Part shown: positions 9,422 through 17,137 of the stretch, in pieces
How the letters are laid out: each line of letters begins with the position of its first letter
Position numbering within the stretch: position 1 is the first letter of the stretch
NCBI RefSeq assembly: GCF_030813505.1
Contig: NZ_JAUSUE010000015.1
Direction: 5' to 3' (one strand)
Length of the DNA: 64,000 nucleotides
Source: Pectinatus haikarae
Lineage (GTDB): Bacteria; Bacillota; Negativicutes; Selenomonadales; Selenomonadaceae
Notes under the pieces: model-generated
Databases searched by the model: none
Seen by the model: only the letters and a program-made list of their open reading frames with translations
Told to the model about the DNA's origin: nothing
Made by a program: the position numbers and the translations under genes

Positions 9422-10789
9422 CTATTCTCTTTTATCCCGCCATTTAGCAATATTAGTCTGACGTGCTCTGCCTACGGCAAGTTCTCCCGCCGGCACATCT
9501 TTCGTAATGGTAGAGCCGGCACCTATATAGGAACCCTTTCCTACTTTAACCGGAGCCACCAGATTGGAATTACAGCCGACAAAAGCATTATCCTCTATGG
9601 TTGTTCTGTATTTTTTCTTACCGTCATAATTTACAGTGATACAGCCGCAGCCCATATTTACACCTGTTCCAATATCACTGTCGCCGATATAACTCAAATG
9701 GGGCAGCTTTGTTCCTTCTCCAATATTGGAATTCTTGACTTCTACAAAATTACCGATATGTGCTCTGTCAGCAATCTTTGTATTTGGCCGCAAATGCACA
9801 TACGGTCCCATCGTAACATCCGCCCCGATCTCGCATTGATGTGCATAAGTAAAAGATATCACAGAACCGCTTCCTATGCTGGTATCACAAAAACGGCTGC
9901 ATGGCCCTATTTCACATTCAGCACCGACTACAGAATCTCCTTCTATCCATGTCGAAGGATATATTATCGTGTCCCGGCCAATTTTGACGTCGCTGTCTAC
10001 GTAGGTAGTGTCAGGATCCATTATTGTAACACCATCTGCCATAAGCTGTCTATTTTTCCTCTGGTGCAATATTTTTTCGGCCTGAGATAGCTGTTCGCGC
10101 GAATTTATTCCCAACGTGGCTTTATAGCTTTCAGCGGCAACAGCCGTTACTTTCTTCCCTTCTGCATGAATTATTTCCAAAACATCCGGCAGATAATATT
10201 CGCCCTGGGCATTATCGTGTCCGACTTTGCACAATGCAGCGAAAAGTTCCCCTGCATTAAAGCAGTAAATTCCCGTGTTCACTTCAGTCACTGCTTTTTC
10301 CGCAATGCTTGCATCTTTGTGTTCAACAATCTTTTTAAACTCTCCGCCAAAAGTCCGGATTATACGACCATAGCCTGTAGGATCAGGCATAACAGCCGTC
10401 AGTACAGAAGCCTGTGCTTCTTCTTTCTGGTGCATTTCATAAAAATTACGCAGGATCTTAGCCGTAAGCAGGGGCGTATCGCCGCACAATACCATTACCG
10501 TATCATTTTTGTCGATCATTGGTTCTGCCTGACGCACAGCATGTCCTGTTCCCAGCTGTTCCTCCTGAACAACTATCCGCACGCTGTCTCCCACAGCCTG
10601 TTCTACTTTTTCACGCCCGAAACCGACAACAACGACGTTATTTTTGGCGCCTGCACCGTTTGCCGCATCAATGACATGCTGCAGCATTGTTTTCCCGCCC
10701 ACTCGATGCAGCACCTTGGGTAAAGACGAATTCATCCGCGTTCCCTTACCGGCTGCCAGTATTATAGTAGAAAATTTTTCTGCGCTCAA
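9422..10789 (-). CDS. glmU: Bifunctional UDP-N-acetylglucosamine pyrophosphorylase / glucosamine-1-phosphate acetyltransferase
   Basis: It catalyses the last two steps to UDP-GlcNAc for peptidoglycan. The 455 aa start with the nucleotidyltransferase signature LAAGKGTRM (11-19). They end in a left-handed beta helix of hexapeptide repeats from about 250 on (for example PYVHLRPNTKI, NFVEVKNSNIG, GCGCITVNYDG), the acetyltransferase domain. The start is a TTG at 10789 whose last bases overlap the stop of the GntR gene (TTGA). GGAG lies about 12 bases before it, so translation is probably coupled. Length and motifs are normal. Confidence 0.97.
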   Translation of the reverse strand: MSAEKFSTIILAAGKGTRMNSSLPKVLHRVGGKTMLQHVIDAANGAGAKNNVVVVGFGREKVEQAVGDSVRIVVQEEQLGTGHAVRQAEPMIDKNDTVMVLCGDTPLLTAKILRNFYEMHQKEEAQASVLTAVMPDPTGYGRIIRTFGGEFKKIVEHKDASIAEKAVTEVNTGIYCFNAGELFAALCKVGHDNAQGEYYLPDVLEIIHAEGKKVTAVAAESYKATLGINSREQLSQAEKILHQRKNRQLMADGVTIMDPDTTYVDSDVKIGRDTIIYPSTWIEGDSVVGAECEIGPCSRFCDTSIGSGSVISFTYAHQCEIGADVTMGPYVHLRPNTKIADRAHIGNFVEVKNSNIGEGTKLPHLSYIGDSDIGTGVNMGCGCITVNYDGKKKYRTTIEDNAFVGCNSNLVAPVKVGKGSYIGAGSTITKDVPAGELAVGRARQTNIAKWRDKRE

Positions 10790-11508
10790 TTGTTTTCACT
10801 TTCTCCTTCTATATTTTCCATATCCTGTTTTATATCTTTCATACTCTTCAGCAGTGTCTGTTCTGATTTTTCCATATGCTTTTCCGCTGCCTTCTGAGCA
10901 TCCATGACATTCCCCTGCGCAATAGTATCCACGATACGTCTGTGCTCCTCAAGCGTTTCACGCAGCCGCCCCGGATAGGACATCGATTTTGTACGAAAAC
11001 TGGTGAGCTGTTCACGCAAATTGGATATTATACCTACCAATCGATTATTGCGGCTTGCTTTATAAAGTAAATCATGAAATTTGGTATCCACTTCAACAAT
11101 TTTATTCATATCGTTTTCTTCAATATATTCGCCGATTTGAACCAAAAGCCGCTGCAATTCTTCCAGCTCGTCCTCTGAAATTCTTTCCGCAGCCAAACCG
11201 CTGGCCAGTGAATCGAGCGCCGTGCGTATTTCAAAAACCTCATTGACATCACGAATGGACAAATTGGCCACATAAGTGCCTCGGCGCGGCATCATTATCA
11301 CATAGCCTTCCAGCTCCAGCTTTCTGATAGCCTCACGCACCGGTGTACGACTGACGCCAAGCTGCTCAGCCAGGTGTATTTCCATAAGACGCTGACCCGG
11401 TTTTAATATTCCGGTCCGTATAGCATTTCTTAAGGTTTCAAAAACAACCTCACGCAGCGGCTGATAGCTGTCCAGCTTTATCGGCATGAGCTTCTTGCTG
11501 TTTCCCAT
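10786..11508 (-). CDS. GntR-family transcriptional regulator (FadR/FCD subfamily)
   Basis: This is a DNA-binding regulator of 240 aa. The winged helix-turn-helix is at about 15-80 (LREVVFETLRNAIRTG, GVSRTPVREAIRKLELEG, RRGTYVA). It is followed by an all-helical FCD ligand-binding domain (about 90-225) whose metal-site-like residues include the D and H of VDTKFHDLLY and the H of EEHRRI. The C-terminus is charged. It is embedded between ispE and glmU with a 4-base overlap to glmU, an arrangement in which such regulators often have no known effector. I cannot name its target. Confidence 0.88.
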   Translation of the reverse strand: MGNSKKLMPIKLDSYQPLREVVFETLRNAIRTGILKPGQRLMEIHLAEQLGVSRTPVREAIRKLELEGYVIMMPRRGTYVANLSIRDVNEVFEIRTALDSLASGLAAERISEDELEELQRLLVQIGEYIEENDMNKIVEVDTKFHDLLYKASRNNRLVGIISNLREQLTSFRTKSMSYPGRLRETLEEHRRIVDTIAQGNVMDAQKAAEKHMEKSEQTLLKSMKDIKQDMENIEGESENN

Positions 11509-11520
11509 AACAACTTCCCC

Positions 11521-12387
11521 CTATTTATCCGCACTCGCCGGTACTGCCTCATATACTTCCAACTCTTCATACTCACGGCGCATTTTAACTGCAATGCGTC
11601 GTGCGGCTGCCGCATCCCCGCATACAGCAAAAATACTTGGCCCGCTGCCCGACATCAAAGCTGCTTTGGCACCATACAAGCAAAGCTTTTCTTTGTAAAC
11701 CGCCAGCTGCGGATAGGTTCCAATAGTGACGCTTTCAAGAACATTACCCAGTGAACCGCAAATTCCATCAAGATTTTTTTTAGCCAATTCCCCCATCATC
11801 AGATTGCTGTCCGGATGTTTTTTTACCAGCTGCTCCCTGTAATTTTTATACACCCATGCTGTAGATATTCCCAGTTTCGGCTTTATAAGAACAAACGCAC
11901 AGTTTGGCAGTGATGCTGTCGGAGAAATCTTTTCACCTCTGCCTTTAGCCAGCATTGTCCCTCCGACTACACAAAAGGGAACATCTGATCCCAGCTCAGC
12001 TGCCAATACACAAAGTTCCCTCGCCGACAGAGCAAGATCAAAAAGATCGTTCATACCGCGCAGCACAGCCGCTGCATCAGTACTTCCGCCGGCTAGTCCT
12101 GCCGCCACAGGAATATTTTTTTCCAGAGATATTTTCACGCCACAGCTTATATTATAAGTACGTAAAAATAATTCGGCAGCTTTATAAATCAAATTATCTT
12201 TTTTATCTGACACGCCTTCTACAACACAATCAAGTATTATATCGCAAATATCAATTTTTTCAATTGTGAGTTTATCACTAAGATTTATTGACTGCATGAT
12301 CATTTCAACCTCATGATAACCATCATCTCTTCTGCCGAGAATATCAAGTGTCAGATTGATTTTCCCATTTGCTGTAATTGTAATCAA
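11521..12387 (-). CDS. ispE: 4-diphosphocytidyl-2-C-methyl-D-erythritol kinase
   Basis: This GHMP kinase phosphorylates CDP-ME in the MEP isoprenoid pathway. The 288-aa sequence has the catalytic Lys9 (NGKINL), the GYHEV segment (23-27), the ATP-binding glycine loop PVAAGLAGGSTD (93-104) and the catalytic Asp135 (GSDVPF). The start is a TTG with only a weak upstream purine stretch; no ATG gives a better N-terminus. It is the first gene of the minus-strand housekeeping run, followed 12 bases later by the GntR gene. Confidence 0.96.
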   Translation of the reverse strand: MITITANGKINLTLDILGRRDDGYHEVEMIMQSINLSDKLTIEKIDICDIILDCVVEGVSDKKDNLIYKAAELFLRTYNISCGVKISLEKNIPVAAGLAGGSTDAAAVLRGMNDLFDLALSARELCVLAAELGSDVPFCVVGGTMLAKGRGEKISPTASLPNCAFVLIKPKLGISTAWVYKNYREQLVKKHPDSNLMMGELAKKNLDGICGSLGNVLESVTIGTYPQLAVYKEKLCLYGAKAALMSGSGPSIFAVCGDAAAARRIAVKMRREYEELEVYEAVPASADK

Positions 12388-12653
12388 AATTTTCCACTCA
12401 TCCTATGATAAAATCCCTTTTCAGGCAAAACTTATTCTCCATCGAAATACATTGTTTTTCCATGCAACTATGCACATGTATATGCTTCCTATGAAAGAAA
12501 ATACAATAAGATTGTAACAATTTTTTATTCAAACAGCAATAGTTTGAGTCTTTCTTCTTGACATTATTGGTAATAAATCGCATAATTGAGGTGAAATTAA
12601 TAATTTAATTTATTAAATTTATTGTTCATAATTATGTTAAATTTATAAATTCA
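12388..12653. other. A/T-rich divergent intergenic stretch
   Basis: This stretch separates ispE from the ATPase-like gene. A possible short minus-strand frame at 12398-12583 has no homology I recognise and poor composition. Positions 12590-12650 are almost pure A/T. I see no clear gene here. It presumably carries the ispE promoter, but I cannot single out a convincing -35/-10 pair. Confidence 0.4.
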
Positions 12654-12675
12654 GAATAATAGTATTCTATTATTC
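12654..12675. repeat. Perfect 9-bp inverted repeat, possible operator
   Basis: GAATAATAG (12654-12662) and CTATTATTC (12667-12675) are exact reverse complements separated by TATT. The A/T-rich, 22-bp dyad resembles Fur-family metalloregulator boxes in general layout only. It lies about 140 bases upstream of the P-type ATPase homologue. Confidence 0.5.
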
Positions 12676-12695
12676 CCCAAGTTCAGATACAGTTG

Positions 12696-12713
12696 TTTTA
12701 TCCGGGGATAAAA
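12696..12713. repeat. Perfect 8-bp inverted repeat
   Basis: TTTTATCC (12696-12703) and GGATAAAA (12706-12713) flank GG. It is the second of three dyads in the leader of the ATPase-like gene. Its function is unknown; a two-base loop argues for a protein-binding dyad rather than an RNA hairpin. Confidence 0.5.
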
Positions 12714-12721
12714 GCTTATTT

Positions 12722-12786
12722 ATCAGTGGTTTCGTTAAATTTTGCATTTTTCGCCATATGCTTCAAAATTTATCGAAACCACTGAT
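12722..12786 (+). promoter_or_regulatory. Long inverted repeat (23-bp arms, one mismatch) in the 5' leader of the ATPase-like gene
   Basis: Arms 12722-12744 and 12764-12786 pair at 22 of 23 positions around a 19-nt loop. The repeat ends 27 bases before the start codon and is followed by TTTTATTATAAT. As RNA it would form a very stable hairpin just upstream of the AAGGAG site. It could work as an attenuator, a protective 5' hairpin or an operator. No second copy was noticed in the window. Confidence 0.7.
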
Positions 12787-12813
12787 TTTATTATAATCGA
12801 AGGAGCTATTTCC

Positions 12814-15012
12814 ATGTCTCTGCATACCATCTCACTGGTCGATATAAGCAATGATGCCACGGCAGATCAATTTACAGCTATTATACAATCTGTCATCGGC
12901 GCGAAAATAATAGCATTCGACGCATCTGTTCCTGCCCTGATTGTCAGTTGTTCAGACAATGATCTTGCCGCTGTCGTAGAGCTTCTGCAAAATTCCGGAT
13001 ATTGTGTAGGCGCTCTGCCCAGAGTTCGTTTTTATACTATCAAATATCCGCTGCAAATATTGCTGATTTCTATAACAGCTTTACTTTTTCTAATATATCT
13101 GAACCTTGCACAGGCTGCAGCATTGCCTCTGCCTGTGATCATAGATCCCGTTCATGATCAGGGTGCATTTATTACTGCCCGTTTTTTCATTATCATATTT
13201 ATTATGCTGATCAATATCCAATATTTTTTCGGCAGCACGAAAGGCCCCGCCGGTCTTTTAAGTCCTGACCTATTGATATGTACCGGTATCATAATAGTAT
13301 TTTTACTTGGTCTATATGAAACTATTCCTGTATTCATGGGCATAAACCCCTCTGCCGGCAATTTCTACGGGGAAACATCGTGCCTCATCATTGTTCTTGC
13401 AACTGCTCTTAAAGTATGTGAAACCAGCCATATAGAAAGGTTAACTGATTCTTTGCGCCAAGATGCTGATTTTCCTGCCTCTGCTGCTGTACTTGATCTT
13501 GATACTGACGAAGAAAAACAAGTTTCTTCATCTCACCTGCAGCCGGATGATATTGTAACGATTAAAACAGGACAGACGATTCCCGCCGATGGGGAGATTT
13601 CCTGGGGAGAGGGCAGTGTTGATGAATCGAAGCTTACCGGCAGTTTTGACCTTATTGATAAAGCTCCCGGTGATAAAGTATTCCTTGGAACGATAAACAC
13701 AAAGGGGACTTTTCATTATCGCGTATCGGCAGCTGTGAACGAGTCCGTATTGCTGCAGCTTACAAAATTGCAAAAAACAGCTGCAAATATGAATACGGAT
13801 ATCGAACATACTACAATAAAAATAGTGAGAGCATCTGCTGTTTTTACTATTTTTTCCAGTCTTTTTGCTGCTGCTCTGGCTATTTACATAAAAGAATCAC
13901 CTGCATTTATCTTTTCTGTTCTTGCATCAATTCTAGTTGCGGGCTATCCACCGTCTGTCATCAGCTCTGCACGCATCCCTTTTTTATCGGCTGCAAGGCA
14001 ATGGTATACCTGTGGCATCTTTTTCAAAAATATAAGAATCATTGAACAGATATATCATATAGACACCGTCATACTTGGCAAAACAGGCATACTTACCGAA
14101 GGGATGCCTGCTGTTGCTGCTCTGCAGGCAGAAGGCATAACTCCCAAAGTTCTGTTATCTCTCGCGGCAAGCACAGAAAAAGATCTCAAACACACGCTGT
14201 CTAAAGCATTACTCGCCTCATCCGTAAAAAATCAGGCTCATCTTCAAAGGATATCTTCCTCACAGTTGATAGAAGGCAGCGGCGCAGAAGCGCTTGTCAA
14301 CGGAGATATAGTCCGTGTAGGCAAAGCTTCATGGCTAAAGGAAGAAGGCATCAATATCAGCAATGAACTTCAAATGAAGGGGTTTCAAATTTCCAAGGAG
14401 GGAAGCACTCCTATTTATATTGCTTTAAGAAAATACTGTCACGGTGTTTTGACAATGACGGATTCTATAAAATATGGCAGTAAGACAGCTCTTGCCCATC
14501 TGCACAACATGAAAATAAATACAATGCTTTTCACCGGTGATAATAAAAATACCGCCAAATATATCGCGGACCAGCTGTCTATAACTCAATATAAAGCTGA
14601 GCTGCTCCCAGATGATAAGGCACAGGAAATTGAACTGCTGCATACACACGGACTTACTGTAGCTGCCGTTGGCAATGCCGACAATGATTTACCGATGCTG
14701 AGGGCAGCAGATATAGGGATATTCCTAGACCACAATGTAAATCCAGCCGCAGTTTCCGCTGCTGACATAATATACCCAGGCGGCAGCTTGCAGCGTGTAG
14801 CTGAAACAATCAAATTTTGCAGATATATGATGAAGCATATACATTGTAAACTTATTTGTGTTGCTGTTTTCTTTTTTCTGGTGCTTGCCAGCATATTTAT
14901 TTTTCCTTATTATTTGGGTTCAGCTGAATTCTTTCCTGCTGCTGCCGCCACTGCCATGACTTTGCTGGGATTCTTAGTAATCAAAATCCCTCTTTTCCTG
15001 CATAAGCTTTAA
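12814..15012 (+). CDS. Catalytically degenerate P1B-type ATPase homologue (pseudoenzyme)
   Basis: This is an uninterrupted 732-aa frame with the P1B ATPase layout: an HMA-like N-terminal fold (1-70), about eight membrane segments, and actuator, phosphorylation and nucleotide-binding domains. The catalytic motifs are altered. The phosphorylated Asp of DKTGT is Gly422 (GKTGILT, codon GGC at 14077). TGE is TGS (275-277). The CPC metal motif is YPP (378-380). HP is HT (460-461) and GDGxND is GNADND (620-625). The N-terminal domain lacks CxxC. TGDN (574-577) is retained. ATP-driven transport by the normal cycle is therefore not expected. The intact length argues for selection on another role, such as a regulator, partner or channel-like scaffold. 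The start is the ATG at 12814 with AAGGAG eight bases upstream; an ATG at 12742 lies inside the leader hairpin. An HMA chaperone and an exported protein follow. Confidence 0.85.
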   Translation: MSLHTISLVDISNDATADQFTAIIQSVIGAKIIAFDASVPALIVSCSDNDLAAVVELLQNSGYCVGALPRVRFYTIKYPLQILLISITALLFLIYLNLAQAAALPLPVIIDPVHDQGAFITARFFIIIFIMLINIQYFFGSTKGPAGLLSPDLLICTGIIIVFLLGLYETIPVFMGINPSAGNFYGETSCLIIVLATALKVCETSHIERLTDSLRQDADFPASAAVLDLDTDEEKQVSSSHLQPDDIVTIKTGQTIPADGEISWGEGSVDESKLTGSFDLIDKAPGDKVFLGTINTKGTFHYRVSAAVNESVLLQLTKLQKTAANMNTDIEHTTIKIVRASAVFTIFSSLFAAALAIYIKESPAFIFSVLASILVAGYPPSVISSARIPFLSAARQWYTCGIFFKNIRIIEQIYHIDTVILGKTGILTEGMPAVAALQAEGITPKVLLSLAASTEKDLKHTLSKALLASSVKNQAHLQRISSSQLIEGSGAEALVNGDIVRVGKASWLKEEGINISNELQMKGFQISKEGSTPIYIALRKYCHGVLTMTDSIKYGSKTALAHLHNMKINTMLFTGDNKNTAKYIADQLSITQYKAELLPDDKAQEIELLHTHGLTVAAVGNADNDLPMLRAADIGIFLDHNVNPAAVSAADIIYPGGSLQRVAETIKFCRYMMKHIHCKLICVAVFFFLVLASIFIFPYYLGSAEFFPAAAATAMTLLGFLVIKIPLFLHKL

Positions 15013-15110
15013 GTTACTCACATCCACAGATGATTTATTTTTCAATATCCAACGGACTGATCCTGCCCGTTAGAATAACTACTTTATCATTATTTCAGGA
15101 GGTCTTTATT

Positions 15111-15320
15111 ATGTTGAAAATCTATATTGACGGTATGATGTGTGAACACTGCATATCCTATATCAAAGCAGCCTTGGGTGATCTTGAAGGAATGCATGAA
15201 ATACGAGAAATAAGTCTGAAAGATAAGTATGCGCTCGTCAGCTGCAGTACTGATGAAGATATTTTGCGTAATGCTATCAAAGATGAAGGATATAGCGTTA
15301 CTAAAATAGAACAGTGTTAG
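15111..15320 (+). CDS. HMA-domain metallochaperone (CopZ-like)
   Basis: This is a 69-aa single-domain protein with the heavy-metal-associated fold. It has an intact metal loop GMMCEHC (residues 8-14), so it probably binds Cu(I) or a similar soft metal ion through two cysteines. There are two further cysteines, Cys45 and a C-terminal Cys69. The start is the ATG at 15111 with AGGAGG nine bases before it; a longer in-frame reading has no support. It lies about 100 bases after the ATPase-like gene and 35 before the exported protein, which suggests one operon. Unlike the ATPase-like neighbour, it keeps its functional residues. Confidence 0.85.
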   Translation: MLKIYIDGMMCEHCISYIKAALGDLEGMHEIREISLKDKYALVSCSTDEDILRNAIKDEGYSVTKIEQC

Positions 15321-15355
15321 TAATACAAAATTTTCAGCAAAGGGATTTTATTTTC

Positions 15356-16030
15356 ATGAAAAAGATATTATTGTTTCTGTTTCTTGTCCTGTTTTATGTT
15401 CCTACGAGTGCACATGCCGAAATTCGCCAGACAGAAAGCGGCAATGTCGTTGCCAGAGAAAGTGCTTTCACCTATATGCAGGCTCCGGAGCCGCTGTCCG
15501 ATGCAGCATCAGCCGGTACGAATAAACCATCTTCAGTTAAGCCTGAAAATATTTTTTCTGTTTACGTAAAAACAACACGTTTTTATAATCGCAGTAAAAC
15601 ACATTATCGTTTACTCAGAGAATTGTCTCTTACCTCTCATACTGAGTCTGTTGATTTATTATTTGATAAAGATCAATTGCCCAAAATAGAATATACCAAG
15701 GACGGTTCAACTAAAACGCTGCCCCTGAAAAAAGTCACTTATACCAATTCTTATTTCATGTCATTTAAAGTTACGCCTGATTTATTAACTCCGCTTTATG
15801 ATGCCGACAAAGTGGAAGTAGTATTTCCAGAAATAGTGAACGGCAGCAATGTGGGCTATACCAAAGACAAGAAGGGTAATAAAAAACCACATTACCAAAA
15901 AAAAGACTTAAAGAAGGATTCTATATTAACTGAGCAGCGTTATGAACTTCCCAAAAACCTTATAGCCGAATGGCAGCTTGTATTATCTTCCGATTTAACT
16001 CCTGGTACTGTCGAAGATACTCTCCAATAG
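15356..16030 (+). CDS. Exported protein of unknown function
   Basis: This 224-aa protein has a clear signal peptide: MKK, a hydrophobic stretch of about 15 residues, then a cleavage site near SAHA-EI (residues 17-20). The mature part is hydrophilic, with a Lys-rich segment (KDKKGNKKPHYQKKDLKK) and predicted beta strands (YVKTTRFYNRSKTHYRLL). I do not recognise the family. The start is chosen at the ATG at 15356, which begins the signal peptide and has AAGGG upstream. It is third in the apparent ATPase-like/HMA operon and ends at a strong terminator. Context suggests a link to that locus but does not reveal the function. Confidence 0.75.
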   Translation: MKKILLFLFLVLFYVPTSAHAEIRQTESGNVVARESAFTYMQAPEPLSDAASAGTNKPSSVKPENIFSVYVKTTRFYNRSKTHYRLLRELSLTSHTESVDLLFDKDQLPKIEYTKDGSTKTLPLKKVTYTNSYFMSFKVTPDLLTPLYDADKVEVVFPEIVNGSNVGYTKDKKGNKKPHYQKKDLKKDSILTEQRYELPKNLIAEWQLVLSSDLTPGTVEDTLQ

Positions 16031-16057
16031 AAATGTATTCCTGTACCTGACATTTCG

Positions 16058-16120
16058 TACAGAAAATAAATTAAAAAGAATCATGCGTTATGCATGATTC
16101 TTTTTAATTTATTTTCTGTA
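16058..16120. terminator. Bidirectional terminator with 29-bp perfect stem
   Basis: Arms 16058-16086 and 16092-16120 are exact reverse complements around a 5-nt loop, with T- and A-runs inside the outer stem. It lies between convergent genes. The stop codon of the dhaM-like gene is inside the right arm. Confidence 0.88.
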
Positions 16121-16505
16121 TTTTTGATATATCTTTAACTTTGGCTGCTACTTCCAGGATTTTTTCCATAGAACTGCCTAGTGATGCCTCCACTGCCGCT
16201 ATGACAGCCCCTTCCAAAACAGGTGCATCCGCTATGCAGATTTCCTTTTCATGCAATTTTCTTCTGTTCTTTATCATATCTGCACAAATTATCGCACTGC
16301 CCAAATCGACAAATAAAATCACGCCGTGCCCTTCATCAACCGCTTCGATAGCACGTTCTACCTTATCAAGATCTATTCCTAAACATCCGTCATCACAGCC
16401 CCCCGTTGCCGCAATCGGCTGCCCCGGTTTTCCCATTTCGACAGCTATTTCTCTGATGCCTTCTGCTGCCTTCAGACTATGTGACACTATCACAATTCCT
16501 ACCAT
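16104..16505 (-). CDS. dhaM: DhaM-like phosphotransferase (PTS EIIA-mannose fold)
   Basis: This 133-aa protein resembles the EIIA-like domain of DhaM. That subunit passes phosphate from HPr to the ADP of DhaL in PTS-dependent dihydroxyacetone kinase. The phosphorylatable histidine is His9 in GIVIVSHS. Other family features are GGCDDGCLG (35-43) and ILFVDLGSA (63-71). The usual partners dhaK and dhaL are not adjacent; they are either elsewhere or this copy serves another kinase. The ATG is preceded by GGATGGATG. The stop codon is within the shared terminator hairpin. Confidence 0.85.
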   Translation of the reverse strand: MVGIVIVSHSLKAAEGIREIAVEMGKPGQPIAATGGCDDGCLGIDLDKVERAIEAVDEGHGVILFVDLGSAIICADMIKNRRKLHEKEICIADAPVLEGAVIAAVEASLGSSMEKILEVAAKVKDISKIQKIN

Positions 16506-16680
16506 CTACATCCATCCTTATCCGATAAAATGCAAAACTTAGAATTTTTTAAACAGTATTCCGTATCCTCTATCGGCGCAATACATTTTTCTTTATTATA
16601 CCACAGTCAGCTTCTACATAAAGCATATTTTTGCTTTTATCACTTTATATGTGTATATATCGCTCAGACAGCAAAATCGA

Positions 16681-16709
16681 TTGTTAATATATATTTAATC
16701 TGCTAAAAT
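16681..16709 (+). promoter_or_regulatory. Sigma-70-type promoter for the glyoxalase-like gene
   Basis: TTGTTA (16681-16686), a 17-base spacer and TAAAAT (16704-16709) lie about 30 bases upstream of the start codon's leader. The spacing is ideal. This is a prediction from consensus only. Confidence 0.6.
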
Positions 16710-16739
16710 AATATATATTAATATCAGGAGGCTGACATC

Positions 16740-17102
16740 ATGAATTTTAAATTTACCCACAATAATATCAATGTCTTTGATTTAAAAAAATCAATAGCTT
16801 TTTATGAAGCAGCGCTCGGACTCAAGGAAGTGCACCGCAAAGAAACTCCCAATTTTACACTTATATACTTAGGTGACGGAAAAAGCACACACGAACTGGA
16901 ATTGACATGGCTTAAAGATCGCAAAGAAAAATATAATCTGGGGGACAATGAAGTACATCTCGCTTTCACTGTGGATAATTTTGACGAAGCACATAAAATG
17001 CATGAAGAAATGGGCTGTATCTGCTATGAAAATAAAGGAATGGGCATCTATTTCATAAGCGATCCTGACGGCTACTGGCTGGAAATTCTTCCCATAAGAT
17101 AA
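16740..17102 (+). CDS. VOC-family protein, lactoylglutathione lyase-like
   Basis: This 120-aa protein of the vicinal oxygen chelate superfamily is close in layout to glyoxalase I (GloA). Likely metal ligands are His7, Glu54, His73 and Glu115, matching the two beta-alpha-beta-beta-beta modules. Typical strings are FYEAALGL, HLAFTVDNFDEA and DPDGYWLEILP. A GloA role would be methylglyoxal detoxification, but the thiol cofactor in this organism is unknown. Ribosome binding site AGGAGG precedes the ATG. A promoter precedes it, and the hexokinase gene follows 35 bases later, so they may be co-transcribed. Confidence 0.85.
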   Translation: MNFKFTHNNINVFDLKKSIAFYEAALGLKEVHRKETPNFTLIYLGDGKSTHELELTWLKDRKEKYNLGDNEVHLAFTVDNFDEAHKMHEEMGCICYENKGMGIYFISDPDGYWLEILPIR

Positions 17103-17137
17103 ACGGCAGTAAGTTATCATAAAATGGAAAAGAGAGC

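Noticed and set aside
12398..12583. Possible 61-codon minus-strand gene upstream of ispE
   Set aside because: No ribosome binding site, no recognisable motif and His/Cys/Lys-rich composition typical of A/T-rich non-coding DNA.
12814..15012. Calling the P-type ATPase homologue a working copper exporter
   Set aside because: Family resemblance is clear, but the essential aspartate and the CPC motif are absent, so that name would mislead.
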